From positions 1 through 14,462 of the forward strand of contig JBATEX010000099.1 in NCBI GenBank assembly GCA_049664225.1: a DNA stretch of 14,462 nucleotides. The letters are read 5' to 3'. The notes under the pieces were generated by a model. The model had not been told where the DNA came from, ran no database searches, and saw only the letters and a list, made by a program, of their open reading frames with translations. This stretch comes from JAUVRX01 sp049664225. Its GTDB lineage: Bacteria; Acidobacteriota; Thermoanaerobaculia; Multivoradales; JAHEKO01. How positions within the stretch are numbered: position 1 is the first letter of the stretch; every line of letters starts with the position of its first letter. Below are positions 1 to 7,655 of this stretch, in pieces. Position numbers and translations under genes: made by a program.

Positions 1-2
1 CC

Positions 3-40
3 CCTGTCGAGCCACCCGGACGGACCTCTAAACCCGGTGA
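3..40. repeat. Dispersed intergenic repeat, copy A
   Basis: This matches 1697-1734 at 29 of 38 positions without gaps and shares CCCGGACGG with 14430-14457. It lies 51 bases beyond the 3' end of the radical SAM gene. Confidence 0.5.
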
Positions 41-91
41 GCAGGGCCGATCACCTGTGATGTCGGGAAGGAGCAGACCCTCTCCCGCGGG

Positions 92-1609
92 CTACCGCTC
101 TGATTGAGTGGCAGCAGCTCGGAGATCAGTCTTGTTCACGCGTTGGGGAACCGCCTCCGACATCAGTCGCTGTCGAAAACGTAAGTGGCGCCGCCGGGAC
201 AACTCCACCAGAGGTCTCCAGGCACGGTGAGTGAGCCTCTTGTGGATCAGAAAGCTCCACAAACGGTTGCTGCGCTTGTACAGGTAGCTGCCAGCCAAGT
301 ATGAAGGGATCGTCCGCCAGTCCTCCGGCCGCCGCTGCCAGATCGACCGATGCGAGAAGAGCTTTCGGTAGCAGGTATCGTAACCCTGCTGTAGCTGTTC
401 AATACTCATCTGCTTTGGCCGAAAGACCACGTGCGCCGTGTCATAGAGGTTCCAGTCCCGATGCAGGAGGCGCCCCTCAGCCTCGAGACTTGCGAACAGG
501 GGGGTACCCGGGTAGGGCGTAAGGATATGGAAGGTAGCGCACTCGAGCCGGTTCTCCTCGATCCAGCTGAGCGTGCCTTCGAACACCTCTGGGCCGTCGC
601 CATCGAAGCCGAAAACAAAGCTGCCATTCACCTGGATGCCAGAGTCGTGCAGGATCCGGACTCGTCGGCCATAGTCTCTCGGGCTCGGGGTTCGCTTTCT
701 GGCAGCAGTCAGATTCTCCATCCCCAGCGATTCGAAGCCGACGAAGACGCCGGTGCAGCCGGCCAGGGCCATGGCCCGGATCAGGGCCGGATCATCGGTG
801 ACGTCGATCGTGATGGCGGCGCTCCAGATGATCTCGAGCGGCCGAAGGGCCCCACAGAGACGCAGGAGATAGTCCCGCCGCGAACCGAGGTTGTTGTCTA
901 GGAAGACCACATACGGTTCACCACAAGCTCCGACCTCTTCGGCGATCTGCTCGACGTTTCTCATTTGATAGGGCATGTGGGTCCCCTCTGTGGCGAGATA
1001 GCAGAATCCGCACCGATTGTGGCACCCACGGGTGGCGATGAGGCTGGCAGTGGTCAGGAAGGACTGCCGTGGAATCAGGTCGCGACGCGGAGACGGATCA
1101 GACTGGTAAGGCGACTGGTAGCTGCCCTCATACACTCGCTGCAACTCGCCACGCTCGAGGTCAGTGACTATTCGAGGCCACAGCTGGACCCCTTCTCCAA
1201 TCGCTACCGCGTCCGCGTGGGCCAGGGCCTCCTCAGAGCAGCTCTGGACGTGCAGACCTCCCAGTACCACTTTCGCACCTCGATCTCGGTAGAAACGGGC
1301 GAGCTCATAGGCGCGCTGGGCGAAGGTCAGATGGACCGTGATCCCGACAAGCTCCGGGATTCGATGACAAGGCGGCGGGCCTTGCAACAAGTTCTCGTCC
1401 CAATAGGTCACGTGCCAGTGGGAAGGTGTCGCCGCCGCGATACTGGTCAGCGCCAGACTGGGGGTCAGAACGTGCTTGCCGAAGCTGCCGCAAGGGTCCT
1501 TGGCGTAAAAGGGGTTGATCAGGAGAGCCGTTCGTCGATGTACCGGTCCATCTACCCCGAGCTCCAGTGGCGGTGCCTGGCGCATCTCTTTCGGTAGGTA
1601 TCTGCTCAT
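92..1609 (-). CDS. B12-binding-domain radical SAM protein
   Basis: A 505-residue protein. Residues about 25-155 look like a cobalamin-binding Rossmann domain, with VVLGGLH at 114-120 followed by EEAL and ADAVAIGEG at 132-140, the usual pattern of B12-binding radical SAM enzymes. The radical SAM core follows, with the CxxxCxxC cluster motif C196-C200-C203 in RGCHNRCGFC. Downstream are DNN at 238-240, GFESL at 291-295 and PYPGTP at 365-370, which are typical of the class. The C-terminal part (about 380-430) resembles the DUF4070-like tail of this group. Family members perform radical methylations, ring closures or rearrangements on lipids, cofactors or natural products; the substrate cannot be read from sequence and no biosynthetic partner lies nearby. 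The second Met (residue 9) is an alternative start. No clear Shine-Dalgarno precedes either Met. The gene stops with TAG and appears to be transcribed alone. Confidence 0.9.
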   Translation of the reverse strand: MSRYLPKEMRQAPPLELGVDGPVHRRTALLINPFYAKDPCGSFGKHVLTPSLALTSIAAATPSHWHVTYWDENLLQGPPPCHRIPELVGITVHLTFAQRAYELARFYRDRGAKVVLGGLHVQSCSEEALAHADAVAIGEGVQLWPRIVTDLERGELQRVYEGSYQSPYQSDPSPRRDLIPRQSFLTTASLIATRGCHNRCGFCYLATEGTHMPYQMRNVEQIAEEVGACGEPYVVFLDNNLGSRRDYLLRLCGALRPLEIIWSAAITIDVTDDPALIRAMALAGCTGVFVGFESLGMENLTAARKRTPSPRDYGRRVRILHDSGIQVNGSFVFGFDGDGPEVFEGTLSWIEENRLECATFHILTPYPGTPLFASLEAEGRLLHRDWNLYDTAHVVFRPKQMSIEQLQQGYDTCYRKLFSHRSIWQRRPEDWRTIPSYLAGSYLYKRSNRLWSFLIHKRLTHRAWRPLVELSRRRHLRFRQRLMSEAVPQRVNKTDLRAAATQSER

Positions 1610-1621
1610 CGTGAACAGGAT

Positions 1622-1648
1622 ACTCTACAATGCAAAGTAATTTGTCAA
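1622..1648 (-). promoter_or_regulatory. Candidate sigma70-type promoter of the radical SAM gene
   Basis: On the minus strand a perfect TTGACA (plus positions 1643-1648) is followed after 15 bases by TAGAGT (1622-1627), which has four of six TATAAT bases. It lies in the only AT-rich pocket of this intergenic region. The 15-base spacer is short. Transcription from here would begin about 5-8 bases before the ATG at 1609, so the mRNA would be nearly leaderless, which agrees with the absence of a Shine-Dalgarno sequence. The motif reading is direct; promoter activity is inferred. Confidence 0.45.
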
Positions 1649-1696
1649 GTAGAATTTCCCCCTTATCAAGCGTCCATTTCGCTACCCGAGCGTTCG

Positions 1697-1734
1697 CCTG
1701 TCGAGCTACCCGAGGGAACCTCTGGCACCGGTGA
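1697..1734. repeat. Dispersed intergenic repeat, copy B
   Basis: These 38 bases match positions 3-40 at 29 of 38 positions without a gap (shared CCTGTCGAGC, ACCTCT and CCGGTGA blocks). A shorter relative is at 14430-14457. All copies are outside genes. Immediately after this copy (1735-1766) the GCAGTG-like word is repeated several times (GCAGTGAGCAGTGGGCAATGAGCAGTGAG), so this gap is a patchwork of small repeats. No coding function is apparent. Confidence 0.5.
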
Positions 1735-1773
1735 TGCAGTGAGCAGTGGGCAATGAGCAGTGAGGGAGGGAGT

Positions 1774-1868
1774 CCCACTGCCTCATAGATCAGCCGAAAG
1801 CACGCCGGCTGCTTCAACCTCAAGCCCTCAAAGGCCGGCCGGAGGTACGACGGGCGGTTCAACCCCCC
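1774..1868 (-). repeat. Two tandem 47/48-bp hairpin units after the kinase gene
   Basis: Read on the minus strand, in the direction of the kinase, unit K1 (1822-1868) starts with GGGGGTTGAA and ends with CCTTTGAGGGCTT. Unit K2 (1774-1821) starts with GAGGTTGAAGC and ends with ATCTATGAGGCAGTGG. K2 holds a perfect 6-bp stem, CAGCCG (1791-1796) with CGGCTG (1806-1811), and a 9-base loop. K1 holds an imperfect stem, CCGCCC against GGCCGG. The kinase TAG is 13 bases before K1. The same unit family follows the S9 and M3 genes. A role in mRNA 3'-end formation or stability is inferred; there is no T-tract. Confidence 0.7.
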
Positions 1869-1881
1869 AGGGCAGGCGGGG

Positions 1882-4266
1882 CTACCCGTCGGCTTCCATG
1901 CGCTCGACGAGCGCCTGGTAGCGGGCTTCCTCGCGGAGGTTGTCGAGATCGCTGTCCTGCCGCATCCACTCGGGGTCGGCCAATCCTGCCTCGTAGGATC
2001 GCTCGAGAGCTTCGAGCGCCGGCTTGATCTCGCCAGCCAACGAGTAGAAGCAGGCGATGTTGTAGAGCACCAGGGCGTCGTCGGTGTCGACTTCCAACAC
2101 CCGGGCGGCCCATTCCAGGCTGCGCTCATGCTCACCGAGGGTAGCCAGCGCATTGGCTCCGTAGAGCAGCGACTGGACATCGTCTGGATCGAGCTCCAGT
2201 AGCCGCTCGGCGAGAGCCAGCCGCCTTTCGCTGGCTTCGATGACCTCGTCCTCGCGCCCGAGACTTCTGTAGATCTGCGGCAAGAGCTGCAGACCCCTGA
2301 TGTCATCTGGAGCTACCTCGCTGGCTTTCTCGAGCAGCTCGGCAGCCTGCTTGAGCTCTCCCTGGGCAAAGGCAACTGTGCCGTAGTAGTAATGGGCCTC
2401 GAACAGCTTGGGATTGAGACTGATGGCCTTCTCGAACTCGCTCTGCGCTTCGTCGTACTTGCGTTGCTGGCCAAGAGCGTAACCTCTGGCGGCATGAGCT
2501 TCCGCCAGATTGGGATCCAACTCGACCGCTTTCAAGCTGGCTCTGTCCGCCTGCTCCAGATTCTCGTCGGTACTCTCGTAATTGCGCCAGAACTCGGTGT
2601 AGGTGTCGGCGAGGCCGGCGTAAGCAGGCGCGTACCCAGCATCCACTTCGATGGCTTTGGTGAACATGCGGCGCGCCGAGTCGAAGTCTTCTCGGGTTCG
2701 GCGTCGAAAGTAACCCCGCCCCCGCAAATAGAAGTCATACCCGCGTATGTCGGCGCTTCGCCCGGCCTTCATCAGTTGCTCGTCACCAGGAGCCAAGGTG
2801 AGCTGTAACGCATCGACGATGTTGCGAGCGATCTCGTCCTGAATGACGAAAACGTCCTCGAGCTCTCTGTCGTAGGTTTCGGACCAGAGATTGAACCCGT
2901 CCTCCACCTTGATGAGCTGGGCGCTGATCCGCAGCTGATTGCCGGCCTTGCGGACGCTGCCCTCGAGAACATTATCGACTCCGAGCCGCTCCCCGGTCTC
3001 CTGCACGCCGAGATTGCTGCCTTTCAGAGCAAACACCGAGCTGCGCGCCGGAATGCGCAGACCATCGACCTTGGCCAGGGCGCCGATCAGCTCTTCGGTG
3101 AGACCATCGGTGAAGTACTCGTTATCTGGATCGGCACTCAGGTTCTTGAACGGCAGCACCGCCACCGAGGGCACCTCCGACTGGGTTGCCACTTGCACGG
3201 CCTGGCTGGCCGTCTCTGAGTCGGTTTCCGACGTTGCTTCGTCGGTTCCACCGCCACGCCCCACCCACCATCCGATTGCCAGAATCAGCAGCGCCGCGGC
3301 GGCGAGCGCAACCCACAGTCCCGGGCCCGACTTCTTCTTGGGCTCACCTGTAAGGGGCGTGACCGCGGAAGCGCCACTGCCCGTTGTGACCGTTCCGGAG
3401 TCCACCTCGCGGCGCAAGCTTCGGAGCTCGTTGCGCACATCTTTGGCGGACTGATAGCGAGCTTCCGGGTCCTTTTCCAGGCAGTGCTCGATGATCCTGC
3501 CCAGGTGCCGGGGCAAGCCCGGATTGATCTCCGTCACCGCGCTGGGAGAATCGCGCAGGATGGCCGAGACCAGGCCAGCAGACGAGTCGCTATCGAAGGG
3601 CCGACGTCCGGTAGCCAATTCGTACAGCAAGATCCCAAGCGAGAAGATATCGGTACGGTGGTCCATGGCCCGACCCTCGACCTGCTCTGGCGACATGTAC
3701 GGGGCTGTGCCCATCACCATGCCCTCTCCGGTCAGCGTGGCGATGCGGGTCGGAATCTGGGTCAAGCCCCCTTCGGCACCCTCTACTGCGTCGTCCTGAG
3801 TAAGTTTGGCCAGTCCGAAGTCCAGGACTTTCACGCGGCCTTCCTTGTTGACCATGATGTTGGCGGGCTTGAGATCCCGGTGAACGATGCCTCGCTCATG
3901 TGCCGTAGACAGAGCGTCCGCTAAAGGAATGGCGATGTCGAAGACCCTGGACAGCGGCATACCCGTGGGCGGCAGCATGTGATCGAGGCTCTCGCCCTCG
4001 ACATGCTCCATGGTGAGGAACTGAGTACCGTCGCTCTCTTCGATGCTGTAGATGGTGACAATATTGGGGTGATTCAGCGCCGCCACGGCCTTCGCTTCCC
4101 GGCGAAACCGCTCCAGGCGCTCCGGGTCTCCGGCCATCTCGGTAGGTAGCATTTTGAGCGCCACCTTGCGACCGAGCTCGGTGTCCTCGGCCAGGTAGAC
4201 CTCTCCCATGCCTCCTTCACCGAGCTTGTCCACAATCTTGTAGCGCGCGAGGGTCTCCCCGATCAT
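1882..4266 (-). CDS. Membrane Ser/Thr protein kinase with TolB/FlgO-like domain and TPR repeats
   Basis: A 794-residue protein. The PknB-type kinase domain (about 9-285) is complete: glycine loop GEGGMG 16-21, catalytic Lys38, Glu57, HRDLKPAN from 129, DFG 149-151 and SPE 192-194. Then come a basic stretch and one membrane segment (about 317-336). Next is a TolB/FlgO-like domain (about 365-490, opening SVAVLPFKNLSADPDNEYF). About six TPRs follow (509-765), e.g. AEAHAARGYALGQ and LFEAHYYYGTVAFAQGE. Predicted topology puts the kinase in the cytoplasm and the TolB/TPR part outside, so it could pass an envelope signal to cytoplasmic targets; this is inference. The start is chosen at 4266 because GGAGGT lies about 8 bases upstream and the kinase fold begins at once. 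An upstream Met at 4422 would add 52 unrelated residues and overlap the divergent gene. Such fusions are common in Acidobacteriota. Confidence 0.93.
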   Translation of the reverse strand: MIGETLARYKIVDKLGEGGMGEVYLAEDTELGRKVALKMLPTEMAGDPERLERFRREAKAVAALNHPNIVTIYSIEESDGTQFLTMEHVEGESLDHMLPPTGMPLSRVFDIAIPLADALSTAHERGIVHRDLKPANIMVNKEGRVKVLDFGLAKLTQDDAVEGAEGGLTQIPTRIATLTGEGMVMGTAPYMSPEQVEGRAMDHRTDIFSLGILLYELATGRRPFDSDSSAGLVSAILRDSPSAVTEINPGLPRHLGRIIEHCLEKDPEARYQSAKDVRNELRSLRREVDSGTVTTGSGASAVTPLTGEPKKKSGPGLWVALAAAALLILAIGWWVGRGGGTDEATSETDSETASQAVQVATQSEVPSVAVLPFKNLSADPDNEYFTDGLTEELIGALAKVDGLRIPARSSVFALKGSNLGVQETGERLGVDNVLEGSVRKAGNQLRISAQLIKVEDGFNLWSETYDRELEDVFVIQDEIARNIVDALQLTLAPGDEQLMKAGRSADIRGYDFYLRGRGYFRRRTREDFDSARRMFTKAIEVDAGYAPAYAGLADTYTEFWRNYESTDENLEQADRASLKAVELDPNLAEAHAARGYALGQQRKYDEAQSEFEKAISLNPKLFEAHYYYGTVAFAQGELKQAAELLEKASEVAPDDIRGLQLLPQIYRSLGREDEVIEASERRLALAERLLELDPDDVQSLLYGANALATLGEHERSLEWAARVLEVDTDDALVLYNIACFYSLAGEIKPALEALERSYEAGLADPEWMRQDSDLDNLREEARYQALVERMEADG

Positions 4267-4330
4267 ACCCGTGACCTCCAGCCGCGATTCGCGACTTGAT
4301 CGATGATTGCACGTCAATGCAGCGAGGCTC

Positions 4331-4365
4331 ATTGTAGCCGATCGCCATGAGCCCTCGGATATAGT
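4331..4365. promoter_or_regulatory. Possible overlapping divergent promoters, kinase and S9 peptidase
   Basis: The 154-base gap between the two divergent starts has a plus-strand TATAGT (4360-4365) towards the peptidase and a minus-strand TACAAT (4331-4336) towards the kinase. Each differs from TATAAT by one base. Neither has a good TTGACA at the right distance. The two -10 elements face away from each other across 23 bases, so polymerase binding at one would compete with the other. This is a weak, motif-only call. Confidence 0.3.
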
Positions 4366-4420
4366 TCCTGGCGTCGGGGTCCGAGATCCCATTTTCGCTC
4401 GTCCGGAGGGTTCCACATCC

Positions 4421-7354
4421 ATGTCTTCCTTGAAAATCCTGCGTGTCCCGGCAGCCCTACTGCTCCTCGTTCAGCTGATGGGAGCCGCTGCTTCGTTCGC
4501 TGGAACCATGCCCCTCACCTGGGTCGATCTGATGCAGTTTCGCCAGATCGAGGGCCCGGTGCTGTCGAAACAGGGCAACTGGATCGCCTACTCACTGCAG
4601 CCGGATCGGGGCGACGGTAAGGTCGAAGTCCGAGGTACGGGTGACGGTCCTGTCTACTCAATCGAACTCGGCTCCGACCCCGCCGTCTCTGGCGACGAGC
4701 GATGGGTGGCGGCGAAGATCCAGCCGACCCTCGAAGAGCAGTTGGAGGCAGAGGACGAGAAGAACGGCGACGATGGGCCAAAGACGGGCCTGGCCCTGCT
4801 CGATCTGAGCAGCGGGAGCGAAGAGCGGATCGAAAGAGTCGAGAGCTTCCTCTTCTCCGAAAATGGTCGCTTCCTGGCCTACAAGCTCTTCGAGGAGGAG
4901 GAAGACGAAAGCGAGGAGACCGAGGAGACCACCACTACCGAGGAGCAGGCGGTCGAGGCGGAGCCGAAGGCAGAATCCGAGCCCAGCGCACAAGCCGAAG
5001 AGGAAGACGAGGACGAGGAGGACAAGAAAGAGCTCGGTACAACGCTCCGCCTGCGGAATCTTGCCAGTGGCCAGGAGTCGGACCTGCTCTACGTCACCGA
5101 GTACTCGTTCGACGAGCCCTCCACGGTATTTGCTTTCGCAGTTTCTGCACCCTCCGACGAAGAGCACGAAGGCCTGACCGACGGCGTCTACATTCGCCAT
5201 CTTGATCGGCCAGGAGGCTCCGAGGAGGTCCTAGCCCACCAGGATAGGAGCCGCTATGCCCACCTGACCTGGGTGAAGGACCGGAGTCAGTTGGCCTTCG
5301 TGGAAGCGCCTCTCGACGACGAGGCTGAGTCCGGCGATGGAACTCTCTGGGTCTGGGACGACAGCGGCGCGCGCGCAGTGGCCTCCAAGCAGGACGCACC
5401 CGACGGCTGGACCCTGGCCGCTGTCAATGACTTGACCTGGAGCCGGGACGGCCGACGCCTCTTCTTCGGCTTCAAGCCCGTCGATCCCGACGACGAGCAG
5501 GAGTCAGATGAAACCGATACGCAGGGTGAAGCGGACGAGGAGGAAGAGGCGACCTTCGACCCCTACGACGTCAAAGGCATCATCGAAGACAGAGGTGTCG
5601 ACGTCTGGCACTGGAACGACCCCCTCATCATCCCCAATCAGAAGGAACAGTGGGACGAAGAGAAGGATCGTTCCTACAAAGCCGTCTACCATCTGGATGA
5701 CGGCTCGATCGTGCCCCTCGCCGACCTCGAGATGCGTCACGTCGAAGTCACCGACAACCCGCGGGTCGCGCTCGCTGGGGCTGATACCCCCTATCTCAAG
5801 GAGCGAACCTGGAACGGCACCTTCGCCGACATCTACACCGTGAGTCTCTCCAGCGGCAACCGCACCCTGGTCGCGAAGCGCTTGGAGGAAGACTGGAAGC
5901 CGAACTGGACCCTGTCGCCGGGCGGTGGCTTCGTTCTCTACTACCAGGATGGGGACTATCACCTCTTCGACGTGGCGTCGGGGGAGCGGCGCAATGTCAC
6001 GGCGGACCTCGGCGTTCCTTTCGCCGACGAGGATCACGACTATCCCAGTGCCCCGCCGGGATACGGCTTCAGCGAATGGCTGGCCGACGACAGCGCGATC
6101 TTCATCTACGACAAGTACGACATCTGGCAGGTGCCCACTGATGGCAGCGAGCCCTTCAATTTGACCGAGGGATCGGGGCGCCAGCAGGAGCTGACGCTGA
6201 GAGTCGTCGACATGGACCCCGAGGAGGATTCCATCGAGCCGGGTTCCCATTTGCTAGTCGAGGGCTATCACCAGAAGCAAAAGCACGACGCCCTCTACAC
6301 CGCCCAGCCCGGTCAGGGAGGTACGACCAAGCTCCTCGGAACCGGCAAGCACCTCGTGGAGTTCCTCGCCAAGGCCGAAGATGCCGACCGACTCCTCTTC
6401 ACTCGTCAGCGATACGACGAGTTTCCGGACCTCTGGACCACGGTTCCCAACCTCTCGGCCGGGAGCTTCGGTGAGCCCAAAAGGCTGACTGATGCGAACC
6501 CTCAGATCGCGGACTTCGCCTGGGGTGAGAGCGAACTGGTGGAGTGGACGAGCCTGGATGGGATCCCGTTGCAGGGTGTACTGATCAAGCCGGGGAACTA
6601 CGACCCGGATAGGCGCTATCCGGTCCTGATCTACTACTACCGTTTCTTCTCGCAGCGCCTCAACGAGTTCAACGAGCCGGTCATCAACCACCGACCGAGC
6701 TTCCCGATGTATGCCTCCAACGGCTATGCCGTCTTTCTGCCGGACATCCGCTTCGATATCGGCCAGCCGGGGTTTGCCGCTACGAAATGCCTGGTGCCTG
6801 GAGTACAGAAACTCATCGACATGGGGGTAGCCGACCCCGATGCCATTGGCTTGCACGGCCATTCCTGGAGTGGCTACCAGACGGCGTTCGTCGTCACGCA
6901 GACCGACATCTTCAAAGCTGCCGTAGCCGGAGCGCCCGTCGCCAATATGACGAGCGCCTACAGTGGGATCCGCTGGGGCTCAGGGCTGGCCCGACAGTTC
7001 CAGTACGAGCAGTCGCAGAGTCGCATCGGTGCCAGCCTCTGGGAGTCACCGCACCTCTACATCGAGAACTCACCTGTCTTTCATGCCGACCGGATCGACA
7101 CACCTTTGCTGATCCAGTTCGGGGACAAAGACGAGGCGGTGCCGTGGTACCAGGGCATCGAGCTCTATCTGGCCTGCCGACGATTGGACAAGAACTGCAT
7201 CTTTCTCCAGTACCGAGACGAACCCCACCACCTGAAGAAGTACCCGAACAAAGTGGATTACTCGATCAAGATGATGCAGTTTTTCGATCACCACCTGAAA
7301 GGCGAGCCGGCCCCGAACTGGATGACCGAAGGCGTGCCGTATCAGGGCGAGTAG
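4421..7354 (+). CDS. Secreted S9 (prolyl oligopeptidase family) serine peptidase with acidic inserts
   Basis: A 977-residue protein. Residues 1-28 are a signal peptide (basic N-terminus, LLLLVQLMGAAA core, cleavage near SFAG). A beta-propeller-like region (about 40-690) precedes the alpha/beta-hydrolase domain (about 700-960). Catalytic residues by family pattern are Ser815 in GHSWSGY, Asp904 in GDKDEAVPWYQ and His936 in DEPHHL. Related blocks are GAPVANMTSAY 837-847 and ENSPVFHAD 882-890. The enzyme probably cuts peptides in the periplasm or outside the cell. Two very acidic inserts (about 158-204 and 353-377) interrupt the propeller. The position two after the nucleophile is Ser (S817), where relatives usually have Gly. 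The start at 4421 is preferred because GGAGGG lies 10 bases upstream and the signal peptide begins there; the Met at 4307 would bury it. It is divergent from the kinase and convergent with the M3 gene. Confidence 0.93.
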   Translation: MSSLKILRVPAALLLLVQLMGAAASFAGTMPLTWVDLMQFRQIEGPVLSKQGNWIAYSLQPDRGDGKVEVRGTGDGPVYSIELGSDPAVSGDERWVAAKIQPTLEEQLEAEDEKNGDDGPKTGLALLDLSSGSEERIERVESFLFSENGRFLAYKLFEEEEDESEETEETTTTEEQAVEAEPKAESEPSAQAEEEDEDEEDKKELGTTLRLRNLASGQESDLLYVTEYSFDEPSTVFAFAVSAPSDEEHEGLTDGVYIRHLDRPGGSEEVLAHQDRSRYAHLTWVKDRSQLAFVEAPLDDEAESGDGTLWVWDDSGARAVASKQDAPDGWTLAAVNDLTWSRDGRRLFFGFKPVDPDDEQESDETDTQGEADEEEEATFDPYDVKGIIEDRGVDVWHWNDPLIIPNQKEQWDEEKDRSYKAVYHLDDGSIVPLADLEMRHVEVTDNPRVALAGADTPYLKERTWNGTFADIYTVSLSSGNRTLVAKRLEEDWKPNWTLSPGGGFVLYYQDGDYHLFDVASGERRNVTADLGVPFADEDHDYPSAPPGYGFSEWLADDSAIFIYDKYDIWQVPTDGSEPFNLTEGSGRQQELTLRVVDMDPEEDSIEPGSHLLVEGYHQKQKHDALYTAQPGQGGTTKLLGTGKHLVEFLAKAEDADRLLFTRQRYDEFPDLWTTVPNLSAGSFGEPKRLTDANPQIADFAWGESELVEWTSLDGIPLQGVLIKPGNYDPDRRYPVLIYYYRFFSQRLNEFNEPVINHRPSFPMYASNGYAVFLPDIRFDIGQPGFAATKCLVPGVQKLIDMGVADPDAIGLHGHSWSGYQTAFVVTQTDIFKAAVAGAPVANMTSAYSGIRWGSGLARQFQYEQSQSRIGASLWESPHLYIENSPVFHADRIDTPLLIQFGDKDEAVPWYQGIELYLACRRLDKNCIFLQYRDEPHHLKKYPNKVDYSIKMMQFFDHHLKGEPAPNWMTEGVPYQGE

Positions 7355-7370
7355 CGTTGCTCCTCGCCCT

Positions 7371-7544
7371 GGGGGTTGAGGCGGTCGGGCGTTCCTTCCG
7401 ACCGATCCTTGGGGCAGTGGGGGGGTGAGGCGGCCGGGCATTGCTTCCGGCCAGTCTTTGAGGGCTTGGGGGTTGAAGCGTCTGGAACCTGTGCCAGACG
7501 ATCTTTGGGGTCTTGAGGTCCTGGGGTACTGGGCAGATGACCTC
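7371..7544 (+). repeat. Three tandem 47-49-bp hairpin units plus a degenerate fourth, after the S9 gene
   Basis: Units begin at 7371, 7420 and 7468, with GGGGGTTGAG, GGGGGGTGAG and GGGGGTTGAA. Each has a stem of different sequence: CGGTCGG 7382-7388 with CCGACCG 7398-7404; GGCCGG 7432-7437 with CCGGCC 7447-7452; CGTCTGG 7479-7485 with CCAGACG 7494-7500. Loops are 8-9 bases. The tails read GATCCTTGGGGCAGTG, AGTCTTTGAGGGCTT and ATCTTTGGGGTCTT. A degenerate fourth hairpin is GAGGTC 7515-7520 with GACCTC 7539-7544. Paired substitutions that keep the stem point to a selected RNA or cruciform structure. The array starts 16 bases after the peptidase stop and runs in its direction, so it would form the mRNA 3' end. 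Confidence 0.8.
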
Positions 7545-7655
7545 TATCTTGTTGGGGTCCGGCGTGGGGCCCCAGGGGGTGCCACCTCGAGCGCGGCGCA
7601 AGGGCTATCAGAAAAGCGGTCGTCTCTGCAGGATCCGGTGCGGGCGGGAGCGGGG
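7545..7655. other. Unassigned GC-rich spacer between two hairpin arrays
   Basis: This is the centre of the 387-base gap between the convergent S9 and M3 genes. It contains the palindrome GGGGCCCC near 7566-7573 and several G-runs, but no convincing gene, promoter or T-tract terminator. The short open frames crossing it are by-products of the repeat units on either side. Confidence 0.5.

Noticed and set aside
1305..2306. Minus-strand open frame of 333 codons
   Set aside because: It is a frame shadow across the kinase end, the repeats and the radical SAM start; the protein has no domain pattern and is rich in Ser, Arg and Pro.
4307..4420. Longer N-terminus of the S9 peptidase starting at 4307
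   Set aside because: It would place 38 polar residues before a clear signal peptide; GGAGGG precedes the ATG at 4421.
4266..4422. Longer N-terminus of the kinase starting at 4422
   Set aside because: The extra 52 residues are not kinase-like and overlap the divergent promoter region and S9 start; GGAGGT supports the start at 4266.
5504..6250. Minus-strand open frame opposite the S9 gene
   Set aside because: It is a shadow of a high-GC gene; the plus frame has the signal peptide, propeller and catalytic triad.
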